Of a DNA stretch of 64,000 nt, positions 9,335 to 16,327 are shown piece after piece (positions within the stretch are counted from its first letter, which is position 1; each line of letters starts with the position of its first letter). A program made the position numbers and the translations under genes. The notes beneath the pieces were generated by a model that saw only the letters and a program-made list of their open reading frames with translations, made no database searches and had not been told where the DNA came from. Location: contig CAVSPC010000018.1 of NCBI GenBank assembly GCA_963729795.1, forward strand, positions 14,497 through 78,496, written 5' to 3'. This stretch comes from CAWBBA01 sp963729795. GTDB lineage: Bacteria > Desulfobacterota > Desulfomonilia > Desulfomonilales > Desulfomonilaceae.

Positions 9335-9625
9335 ATGACAATTACCAAGGCACACATAGCAAAGAAAATAGCTGATGATTGCGGTTTCCTGAAGGGGGAC
9401 GCGGACGAGATTTTAGAGAAGCTGCTCGCAATAATGAAAGCAAACCTTGCCGGCGGGGAAGAGGTTATGATCTCCCGCTTTGGGAAATGGTCTGTGAAGT
9501 CTAAGCGGGCCCGGACAGGTAGGAACCCTAAGACTGGAGAGCCCATGGTGTTAACTGCCCGGAGAGTGGTGACCTGGAAGTATTCACCCGTGTTGAAGAA
9601 GGAGGTGAACAAGGCGGTACGATGA
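9335..9625 (+). CDS. HU/IHF family DNA-bending protein
   Basis: A 96-residue nucleoid protein with the family core: N-terminal helices (MTITKAHIAKKIADDCGF), the ISRFGKWSVKSKRARTGRNP segment and the DNA-binding arm around NPKTGEPMVLTARRVVTWK. The RNPKTGE arm with a Pro at its tip intercalates into the minor groove in characterised relatives. GGGGAGG precedes the ATG. It is more IHF-alpha-like than HU in length and arm but the assignment is not certain. It is embedded among the modular paralogues, which suggests a chromatin-linked role for the cluster or simple co-mobilisation. Confidence 0.9.
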   Translation: MTITKAHIAKKIADDCGFLKGDADEILEKLLAIMKANLAGGEEVMISRFGKWSVKSKRARTGRNPKTGEPMVLTARRVVTWKYSPVLKKEVNKAVR

Positions 9626-9674
9626 AGTTCTGACAACCCTGCGAGATTTTGGGCAATCAGAGGGTTTGTAGTGC

Positions 9675-9719
9675 GATGCGGAAGGTGAAGGCAAAGGATG
9701 TCGCACGAGACGTCCGATA
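9675..9719 (+). pseudogene. Stub of another module gene
   Basis: ATG at 9675 opens MRKVKAKDVARDVR followed by an in-frame TAG. This matches the start of the repeated module (I/V-K-A-K-x-x-x-x-D-I/V-R) and then ends. The bases after the stop do not clearly restore the module in another frame. It is best read as a remnant of a further paralogue. Confidence 0.45.
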
Positions 9720-9850
9720 GCCAGGAGACTCGGCCGTTTGTCGAGGCCGAGAAGGCTATAAAAGAGCTAAATTGGTCCCAGAATTCGGACTAACTCGAAA
9801 TCCTTGGTTCGACGATTGATGAACTTCGAGTAAACATAGGGGGACTGATT

Positions 9851-10081
9851 ATGGCGACGAAGCGAACGATCAAGGCCGAAGAGATTGTTAAGGACATACG
9901 ATCCCGTATGACGGATAACCAGCTTATGGCAAAGTACGCACTATCTCAGCGGGACCTCGAAAGCGTTATGAAAAAGCTTCTTGAAGCCAAACTCATAACA
10001 GCCTCCGAGTTTAATTGGCGTCCACTGGAATATGACGACACTGTATCATTGGATCTTGACTCGCTGGACAGTAAGGATTGA
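9851..10081 (+). CDS. Stand-alone helical module protein (array member 5)
   Basis: A 76-residue protein consisting of one module only (TIKAEEIVKDIR, then NQLMAKYALSQRDLESVMKKLLEAKLI) and a short acidic tail rich in Asp and Leu. GGGGGA lies before the ATG. It is the clearest single-domain copy and fixes the module limits at about 45 residues. It could act as a dimerising DNA-binding unit or as a competitor of the larger members. No function is known to me. Confidence 0.7.
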   Translation: MATKRTIKAEEIVKDIRSRMTDNQLMAKYALSQRDLESVMKKLLEAKLITASEFNWRPLEYDDTVSLDLDSLDSKD

Positions 10082-10290
10082 TGCTCTCCAATACCGAGCG
10101 ATTTTGATATTTCGGCACCGATTCCCCTTATCAAAATATCAACCTGCGGCTGTGTGGTTCTGAAAACCCGACAGACCGGCACGGAATCTTTACCGTGAGA
10201 TTCTTGGAATAGATTTGGCATTAGGCATTACCTGATGGTAAAGTAAATGTCTTCCCCTTTTAAGGACAAAAGGCTTGAGGCAATAGATCG

Positions 10291-10464
10291 TTGTCCGGAA
10301 TTCCAGTTGAAGATTTGCGGAAAAGAAAGAAGCGATCTAAATTCGCCCTCCGTGCCATGCGAGAAATTGAAAACCAAAAGCGGGGCAGTTCATTCTTGTG
10401 GTGGTTGTTAGGGGCTGGCCTGATCATCGTCATTCTCATACTGTTAATAAGAATTTGCTTTTAG
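10291..10464 (+). CDS. Small single-span membrane protein (TTG start)
   Basis: A 57-codon frame starting at TTG 10291, with GAGG about ten bases upstream. It has a strongly basic N-terminal half (DLRKRKKRSKFALRAMR) followed by a hydrophobic span SFLWWLLGAGLIIVILILLI. The layout is that of a small inner-membrane protein with a cytoplasmic basic tail. There is no upstream ATG in frame except an internal one at residue 30. Length is too short for confidence, but the hydrophobic segment is unlikely by chance. Confidence 0.4.
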   Translation: MSGIPVEDLRKRKKRSKFALRAMREIENQKRGSSFLWWLLGAGLIIVILILLIRICF

Positions 10465-10489
10465 AACCAGGACTTTGACGCTCTCCAGA

Positions 10490-10527
10490 ATTGACCCACC
10501 AGTGCTGTGGAAAACTGACCCACCTGA
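10490..10527. mobile_element. Possible IS21-type terminal repeats (remnant)
   Basis: Two direct copies of TGACCCACC at 10492-10500 and 10516-10524, within AATTGACCCACC and AACTGACCCACC. Multiple such repeats are typical of IS21 family ends. No istA or istB follows. It abuts the broken integrase fragment, so an IS21-mediated deletion may have truncated that gene. Confidence 0.35.
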
Positions 10528-10531
10528 TTGA

Positions 10532-10801
10532 GTGCTCGCCAATGCCATAGTTGGTCACGGGCCAGCCAGACCCATTGAGGATCGGTACATAAGAGTCTCA
10601 GACGAGGATCTCTTGAAGGCGGTTGATTCAATGTCCTTTGACTACGGCGTTGAAGAGTTGGACTTCGTGGAAGAGTCCCATGAAAAGGGCGGAAATGAAA
10701 AAGGGACGAAAAGCATACGAAAAATGTCTCCTATGAAGAAGATGGTCGCGCTTTTGCAGCAAACGCCCCTTGACAATGTTCGCAGCAGAAGCGTATTGTA
10801 G
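10532..10801 (+). pseudogene. Tyrosine recombinase C-terminal fragment
   Basis: The frame begins VGHGPARPIEDRYIRVSDEDL, matching the last catalytic block (GH...Y) of phage-type integrases, and it is similar to the C-terminus of the intact integrase at 10909-12144 (GHWSKQRSVTERYGRVGEQEL). Everything upstream of that block, including the first catalytic Arg and the HxxR motif, is missing; an IS21-like end lies at the break. It points toward the tRNA-Val gene nine bases away. This is the residue of a second integrative element that used the same tRNA. Confidence 0.7.
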
Positions 10802-10809
10802 GAGTCACT

Positions 10810-10884
10810 GGGCGGGTAGCTCAGGGGGAGAGCACTGCCTTCACACGGCAGGGGTCGGAGGTTCAAATCCTCTCCCGCCTACCA
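10810..10884 (+). tRNA. tRNA-Val (anticodon CAC), CCA encoded
   Basis: A full cloverleaf is visible: acceptor GGGCGGG pairing with CCCGCCT (one G-U), D-arm AGCTCAGGGGGAGAGC, anticodon stem CTGCC/GGCAG with loop TTCACAC, T-arm GGAGG TTCAAAT CCTCT, discriminator A and encoded CCA. It reads GUG codons. Its 3' end borders an intact integrase gene and its 5' side an integrase remnant, marking it as an integration hotspot. Confidence 0.95.
10860..10884. other. Probable attachment site at the tRNA 3' end
   Basis: The T-arm and acceptor end of tRNA-Val lie 24 bases from the stop of the convergent integrase gene, the classic layout of an integrated element. I found no second copy of this 3' segment in the window, so the far end of the element is outside it or has decayed. 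Confidence 0.5.
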
Positions 10885-10908
10885 GAAAAAACAAAGACTT
10901 AGGTCACG

Positions 10909-12144
10909 TTACCCCGTGGCCTTTTTCTTTTTCGGAACGGTTTTGATCACATTTTGATCACGTCTCGCTGTTGACCGGCTATCCGTGGACACGCATATCT
11001 CCGTGTTCCCGTGATCGAAGGTCATCCGGTCTATTGCGTGCAGGAGTTCCTGCTCACCCACCCGACCGTAACGTTCGGTCACCGACCTTTGCTTAGACCA
11101 ATGCCCCAGAATCGTCTCTCGTATCTCGGGGTCCATTCCCGAGCGCCTGGCATTGGTCTTCCAGGTGTGGCGAAGATCATGGAAATGAGGAAACGGCTTC
11201 TCAAAAAGGCTTGCATCCTTCAGAGCCGTGCACGCCCTGGGCCAGGGATTCTTGAAGGTATCCTTGCCCAGCTCTCGCAGCTCCCGACCGTCCCGCACCA
11301 TAAAAACCTTTTCAGAAGTCAAACTGGGCAGTCTCAGCGCCGCCTTGAGATAAGGCACAAGTTCACGATGAATCGGCACTCTCTTCCAGTGGGCCTCTTT
11401 TGTATCGGGGGGAGCCAGCGTTATCATTCGTTGCCCAAGGTTGATCTGCTTTCGAGTTAGGCCCAAAATCTCCCCACGTCTCATGCCTGTGTAGTAGGCT
11501 GTCCAAATGACAAGCTGATACCACTCCGGACACTTGTCGGCAATCAGGTGGACATCATGCAACGAAAGATAGACTTGCCTCTCCCCCGATTTTTCACTCA
11601 GCCTCTTGACAAGACGAACAGGGTTAGTCTCCACATGCTGAAGCTCAATGAGCACTGAGAAGATCTTGGAGAGCGTAGACAGTTCCCTGTTGATGGTTGC
11701 CGGAGCAGCCCCTTCGTTCAAACGTTCGATTTGATAGGTCTTTAGATCAGGGACCCATATCGACTTGATGGGCTTGTCCTTACCCAACTTCTCCACGAGA
11801 TGAACGAGTGCGTACTCGTAACGTGGCTTTGCCTTGCTTGCCTTGATTTCTGGATAGTTCTGAAAAATATCGACGGCTTTCCAGACGGTTGTTTCTTCCC
11901 GCACAGGCTCTCGTGGAGCAAGATCGGGGGGAAGTTCCCACCCTTGATTACGAAACAACCTTACACACACTTCTCGGGCTGCGGCATTCAAAGATCGGTA
12001 ATCGCTCGACCTGCAGGCCGTTAAGACGCTCATTTCGATATTCCTTGCTTCCGATTTCGACCCTGCAGATGTCCTCACGTTTATCAGCTCCCCAAAAGGC
12101 CGAATCCGCAGATAGTACGTCTTTCCTCGTTTCAGGGTTGACAT
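10909..12144 (-). CDS. Tyrosine recombinase / integrase
   Basis: A 411-residue phage-type site-specific recombinase. An N-terminal arm and SAM-like core-binding domain (to about residue 180, including TINRELSTLSKIFSVLIE) precede the catalytic domain. Catalytic residues are visible in TGMRRGEILGL (Arg I), FHDLRHTWKT (HxxR) and ILGHWSKQRSVTERYG (His and the nucleophilic Tyr). The C-terminus is basic. The gene points at the tRNA-Val 3' end, which should be its attachment site. The start overlaps the stop of the excisionase-like gene by 13 bases, so the two are translationally linked. Confidence 0.93.
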   Translation of the reverse strand: MSTLKRGKTYYLRIRPFGELINVRTSAGSKSEARNIEMSVLTACRSSDYRSLNAAAREVCVRLFRNQGWELPPDLAPREPVREETTVWKAVDIFQNYPEIKASKAKPRYEYALVHLVEKLGKDKPIKSIWVPDLKTYQIERLNEGAAPATINRELSTLSKIFSVLIELQHVETNPVRLVKRLSEKSGERQVYLSLHDVHLIADKCPEWYQLVIWTAYYTGMRRGEILGLTRKQINLGQRMITLAPPDTKEAHWKRVPIHRELVPYLKAALRLPSLTSEKVFMVRDGRELRELGKDTFKNPWPRACTALKDASLFEKPFPHFHDLRHTWKTNARRSGMDPEIRETILGHWSKQRSVTERYGRVGEQELLHAIDRMTFDHGNTEICVSTDSRSTARRDQNVIKTVPKKKKATG

Positions 12145-12470
12145 AACGAACGTATCTCCTTTAAGAGACCCGTTCCAGATACCCTAATCGATTTCTCACC
12201 TCCTTTCTCGGGAGGCGATTGTATCGGCCTGGGGTCTTTCTTGTCAACGCTTACTGATGTGCTATGGGAGCGGATATACTCTTGGACTTGCTCGGGGGTG
12301 AACCGGCGTTCCCGCGACGTGACCTGGACGCAAGAGAGCCTCTTCTCACGGACGAGCTTATGCACGGTTTTGACGCTAACTTGGAGCAACCCTGCCACTT
12401 CCTGCGGACTCAGGAGGCATTCCAGGTTTACGTCTCTCTGGTCAAACGCAACTGTGGCGCGGGGGTTCAT
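12132..12470 (-). CDS. Excisionase-like MerR-type DNA-binding protein
   Basis: A 112-residue protein with a winged helix-turn-helix of the excisionase (HTH_17) type: LLSPQEVAGLLQVSVKTVHKL followed by the wing VREKRLSCVQVTSRERRFTPEQVQEYI. The C-terminal 40 residues are polar and basic. Such proteins steer the integrase toward excision or regulate it. The overlap with the integrase start and shared strand support an int-xis pair. It may start at ATG 12470; no better start is in frame. Confidence 0.8.
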   Translation of the reverse strand: MNPRATVAFDQRDVNLECLLSPQEVAGLLQVSVKTVHKLVREKRLSCVQVTSRERRFTPEQVQEYIRSHSTSVSVDKKDPRPIQSPPEKGGEKSIRVSGTGLLKEIRSLCQP

Positions 12471-12553
12471 AGGTCCGTTCCTTTGGAATTTGGTCTCGCC
12501 CTAATGCTCGTGAATAGTGCGAGATCTCATCACCGTGTCACCTATAGAAGTGA

Positions 12554-13630
12554 TTACTCGGTCATTCGCCCGAAATATTCTTCCAAGCTGGCCACACTCT
12601 TGCTCATTAGCTCCCCAATAGTTGGATTAGGCCCTTTGCGCTTGAAATCTCGCAACCAAGCGTCGATGACAGGTAGGCTCTTCGCCTCGTTTCCTTCGTT
12701 CACCACGGCGACAGTGTCGTTCGCCAAAGTCTGGAAGATCTCCTCAGCAGTGTCCTTTCGCCCGAAGCCCCCCAACAGCCTGACTAGGTCAAGCATGAGA
12801 GGAACCACCATCTCCGGTTCGGATTTCCAGGCCGCTTCATAGACTATTTGGATTCTATTGACGGCGTCCACAAGCTCTGCCGACTTGCCCAACGCCGCAC
12901 ACACCTTGGCTTTGTTGCAGAGGATTTCCAGGACATGCCCCGCATCTCTGTTCTCGGCGGCTTCCGCTATGTCCAACGCGCGGTCGAGGTAAAGCTCAGC
13001 CTGAAGGAATTCGCGACGAGCGGTGCTTACACTGGCAAGATTCATGAGAACGCGGGGGCCAAAGCGAGACAAGGTCTCCGCATTCTGCTCGCTCTGGCGC
13101 AAGGCTTCATGAAGGAGGTCTTTCGCCTCCGACGGCTTCCCTTGAATTTGAAAAACGACAGCCAGATCGGTGAGAGCGCTCACGATGAGCGAGTCTCCTT
13201 CGCTCAGATGCTTCTTGACAGAATCCACAATGGTTTGTCCCAGTCTCTCCGAATCGCTCATCTGTCCTGATTCTCCGTAGACTTGCGCCAGATCAAGAAG
13301 CTTATGAATAATTCCTCTGTAATTGTCAGTATCGGTGTTTGCCCATATCTCCATCGCCCTCAGCAGATGGGTTTCGGCCGAAGCAGGACGACCATGGCGC
13401 ATGTACGCATCACCAAGGAAATAATTGAAAAGGGCTGTTGCCGGATGATCGAGGCCGCCTATTTTCTCAGCCTTGGCAAGCGCCTTCCTGAGTTTCTTTT
13501 CTGCCTTCTTGAACTCGGAACGAGAGAACCACGTTAGCCCCGGAAGGCCGAGAACCTTCACCTTGCTTATTTCTTCACCCAGATCTCCGTCTTTCGCTTT
13601 CTTCAGCAATGACATCATGATCTCTTTCAT
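12554..13630 (-). CDS. TPR repeat protein
   Basis: A 358-residue protein starting MKEIMMSLLKKAKDG, with AAGGAG ahead of the ATG. Several tetratricopeptide repeats are readable, for example HPATALFNYFLGDAYMRHGRPASAETHLLRA in pieces, and segments around ALTDLAVVFQIQGKPSEA and RVLMNLASVSTARREFLQA. The C-terminal ~70 residues (LPVIDAWLRDFKRKGPNPTIGELM) are outside the repeats. No signal peptide or membrane segment, so it is probably a cytoplasmic scaffold. The same-strand ankyrin protein lies upstream beyond a hairpin. Whether they work together is unknown. Confidence 0.75.
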   Translation of the reverse strand: MKEIMMSLLKKAKDGDLGEEISKVKVLGLPGLTWFSRSEFKKAEKKLRKALAKAEKIGGLDHPATALFNYFLGDAYMRHGRPASAETHLLRAMEIWANTDTDNYRGIIHKLLDLAQVYGESGQMSDSERLGQTIVDSVKKHLSEGDSLIVSALTDLAVVFQIQGKPSEAKDLLHEALRQSEQNAETLSRFGPRVLMNLASVSTARREFLQAELYLDRALDIAEAAENRDAGHVLEILCNKAKVCAALGKSAELVDAVNRIQIVYEAAWKSEPEMVVPLMLDLVRLLGGFGRKDTAEEIFQTLANDTVAVVNEGNEAKSLPVIDAWLRDFKRKGPNPTIGELMSKSVASLEEYFGRMTE

Positions 13631-13777
13631 TGGCGGAACTCCTTGTATGTGTCGGTTGTTGGTTGATAATTGTTGATGTTGATTGACCGCACCATTTACT
13701 GAGTCGAAGACACCGGCATTTCCTAAACCTGTGCTGATCTTCAGCAAGCAGGCGTGTGGCCGCAGCTATCCCGTGCC

Positions 13778-13821
13778 CATCTGGAGGTGATTCCGCAGTC
13801 ACGAAACATCACCTCCAGGTG
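13778..13821 (-). terminator. Hairpin between the ankyrin and TPR genes
   Basis: Arms CATCTGGAGGTGAT and ATCACCTCCAGGTG pair over 14 bp (one G-U) around a 16-base loop. It lies about 75 bases past the ankyrin gene stop on the minus strand. There is no clear U-tract, so it may be a Rho-dependent stop, a processing site or an operator. Confidence 0.45.
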
Positions 13822-13895
13822 TACCGAAGAAGTCGTCGAAAATCTCCCGGTCGTCCGGGGAATTACACGAATCTGGTTAGTGTGTTACTGAGGGA

Positions 13896-15374
13896 CTATT
13901 CATCTTCCAAATCGGAAAGTATTCCCTCAAGGGTACCCATGAGGTTCTTCCACTCATCCAAGCCCGGCTTCCGTGACTTGATCAACGCCCGTATCTTCTT
14001 GCGTTCCGCCTTGCTCAACTCTTCGAGTACTCTGTCCTTGTCGGTGCAGAGAGCCATGAGATCAGGATCTTCGAGGATTGGAACCGCTTGATCCAGAGTT
14101 TTGATGATCTCTTTCCCGGGATCGTGATCGTCTTTGTGTTCCCGGAGTTCCTCCACAGCCCGTTTGAGTTGGCGTACTGTGTAGTTATTGGCGATCGCCT
14201 CTTCAGCCGTCTGCAGGATCAGTTTTGGATCCCTGGCGTAGTAAAGCTCTATAAGATGGGAGAGACTGAACTGCGATGTGTCTATCCCTTCTGCGAGCAA
14301 GAGCCGCCTCACGGCACAGGCTCCAATCAATTCAGTCAACCGTCGTGGATCAATGAGCCAGTCCGGATGTTTCTTCAGCTTACGCCACCGCTTGTTTTCC
14401 TGCGATCGAGGCTTCAACACGGCCATATAGCTGCCTTTGAAGACCGTATCTATGACGTAGTCACCAACTTCAAAACCGGCCCTGTCGAGAACCTTCTTGA
14501 TCTTTTCATTAATGTTTCGGACTTGTTTATTGTCCAAAGCGTCAAATTCGATTCTCTCCTCATCGAGGCCAGAGAATTTGCCCGGTACTGGCGGTGGCTT
14601 TTTTGTCTCCCTTTCAACGAGGCCGCCATGTTGGCTGTTAATGGCGCTCCAAACGTCGCTCTCCGCCTGCTCGCCCGCACCGGATGATTCCGCTGTAGGT
14701 TCCGGCCCGTCTTCCGGTGATGGTTTCATGGCCTCCTGCTCCGGGGCTTGTGTCCATATCTCAGGCTCGTGGTGCGGCTTGAAGAACGGAGAGTCTTTCA
14801 CTCCGGGAATTGACTCCAAATCAACCTCTGGGACATAGGACCGGGGCTCAGAAGAAGCCATTGCCGCAGCCGCAACCGGTAGCGAGGCCCCTGCCGGGGC
14901 ATCTGTTGTCGGCCCATCATCAGGCGTGTCCGTCGAAATCTCCGCTTTGATTCCGTTTGCTTTACCCGCGGACTGCGCCGTTAAGAAAGAGGTCACGGGG
15001 TCGTGTCCTTTTAGTTGAGCGAGGTCCAGAGCCGTCGAGCCGTCACCATTCCTTATCTCTAAATCGGCATCGTTTTCGGCGAGTAGCTCCACTACACTGA
15101 GGTGGCCGCCGAATGCGGCCTTCATAAGTGCCGTCTCGCCATCGTCGTCCAGAGCGTTCACATCCGCTCCATGGCGTATAAGTACCCCTACCAATGCAGG
15201 GTTTCCGTCTTCCGCAGCCCTCATGAGGGCCGTTTTGCCTTCGTTGTCTCTGCAATCCGGGGAGACGCCACGCGCCAACAGCTTTTCCACTTGGGCAACG
15301 GCCCCTTTTCCCATCGCCTCGAAGAGCTGTTCGCATTCGGTGATTTTGCGTTTGATAAATCGTTCTCTCATCAT
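13896..15374 (-). CDS. Ankyrin-repeat protein with unknown C-terminal domain
   Basis: A 492-residue protein; the start ATGATGAG follows GGAGAAA. Residues ~15-135 hold about four ankyrin repeats (EGKTALMRAAEDGNPALVGVL, DGETALMKAAFGGHLSVVELL, DGSTALDLAQLKGH). Residues ~140-260 are a low-complexity linker rich in Ala, Pro, Glu and Ser. Residues ~265-492 form a charged domain (EERIEFDALDNKQVRNINEKIKK; FEVGDYVIDTVFKGSYMAVL; HPDWLIDPRRLTELIGACAVRR) that I do not recognise. The FKGSY segment could hint at a nucleotidyltransferase-like strand, but the rest of that motif is not seen. Cytoplasmic, with a probable role in protein binding. Confidence 0.72.
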   Translation of the reverse strand: MMRERFIKRKITECEQLFEAMGKGAVAQVEKLLARGVSPDCRDNEGKTALMRAAEDGNPALVGVLIRHGADVNALDDDGETALMKAAFGGHLSVVELLAENDADLEIRNGDGSTALDLAQLKGHDPVTSFLTAQSAGKANGIKAEISTDTPDDGPTTDAPAGASLPVAAAAMASSEPRSYVPEVDLESIPGVKDSPFFKPHHEPEIWTQAPEQEAMKPSPEDGPEPTAESSGAGEQAESDVWSAINSQHGGLVERETKKPPPVPGKFSGLDEERIEFDALDNKQVRNINEKIKKVLDRAGFEVGDYVIDTVFKGSYMAVLKPRSQENKRWRKLKKHPDWLIDPRRLTELIGACAVRRLLLAEGIDTSQFSLSHLIELYYARDPKLILQTAEEAIANNYTVRQLKRAVEELREHKDDHDPGKEIIKTLDQAVPILEDPDLMALCTDKDRVLEELSKAERKKIRALIKSRKPGLDEWKNLMGTLEGILSDLEDE

Positions 15375-15624
15375 TTTCTCCTTCTCCGAATTTGTTTAAA
15401 TTTGTCGGCGGGTACACCCACCAGTTCGCACCAATGGTTGCGTGCGCCGCCGGACGACGGATCGTTGGAATTGGATGAGGGGGTTAGGCTCAGACGGAAG
15501 AGATCTCGTGTCGGCTATTCAAGATCAAAAAAGCACCTTGAAAAATCCACCGCACAGTGAGATCATATAAGCGAAACTGGTCCGAGCGTCTGCGACCTCA
15601 TCGTTGACGTTTAACCATTTTCAG

Positions 15625-15669
15625 AAAGCCTGCCCTGAGTCGCTGCCAAACGTTCACGGGGCGGGCTTT
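15625..15669. terminator. Strong hairpin, possible bidirectional terminator
   Basis: AAAGCCTGCCC at 15625-15635 pairs with GGGCGGGCTTT at 15659-15669 (11 bp, one wobble). On the minus strand it would follow the sigma-54 activator and precede the ankyrin gene. Confidence 0.5.
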
Positions 15670-15741
15670 CCTACTTATGGCCCGTGGAGTCCTGTTACTT
15701 CAGGTTGTTCAACACGTGTGAAATCCCACTCTGATCGCTGC

Positions 15742-15767
15742 CAAAGCCTAGCGTGGGCTTTGCTTTT
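15742..15767 (+). terminator. Hairpin followed by CTTTT
   Basis: CAAAGCC at 15742-15748 pairs with GGCTTTG at 15756-15762 and is followed by CTTTTC. The upstream bases TCGCTGCCAAA are shared with the preceding hairpin, as if the unit were duplicated. Confidence 0.45.
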
Positions 15768-16228
15768 CGGAGGTCCTCTCGTCGCGCTTCGAATCGTCTT
15801 TTTCATGCTGCGACAATCTCCTCATTTTGACAGAATCTTTGTTGACGCCGTGGGGCTATTCAGCTTTCGCAATGCTGGGAATCTGTCATTACTCAAAGTC
15901 AAGCCGTAATTGAAGGAGTCGGAACACGAGTTTCCAACATCAATTCGACTGGCGGTCCGAGGCCAATTGTCGCCAAAACAAAATGGGACCACCAGATCTG
16001 GGCCTGCAAGTGTCGGGCTCTTACCAATAATCGGCCCTGACGTCGTCAATTGCTCGTACCACAACTCCTCTCGTGGTATATGTGAAAGGTCCTTGCGACC
16101 TTGTTGCAGATTTATAGAGCAATCAGCGTGCCAACCAGAAATATTGTGCCGTAACGAAGGGAAGTGTGTGATATATCAAGTGCCTGGCATTATGCGTGGC
16201 CTATGGCCAATTCGACTGTAGGCACCAA

Positions 16229-16300
16229 ATGTGATGATGATATGTGACTGCATGTGATCACGGAGGGGCTCGTGTGTGATTGTATGTGATGATATGTAAC
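16229..16300. repeat. Cluster of TGTGAT direct repeats
   Basis: TGTGAT or a close variant occurs about five times, and ATGTGATGAT-ATGTNAC occurs twice. It lies just past the sigma-54 activator stop. It could be a regulator-binding array or simple sequence drift. Confidence 0.35.
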
Positions 16301-16327
16301 GGTATTTGGGGCAGCAGAACGCGTGAG

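Larger units (their letters stand above)
15375..16327. other. 950-base intergenic region with hairpins and TGTGAT repeats
   Basis: No credible gene is present. Two GC-rich hairpins (15625-15669, 15742-15767) and a cluster of TGTGAT repeats (16229-16300) are listed separately. Confidence 0.5.
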
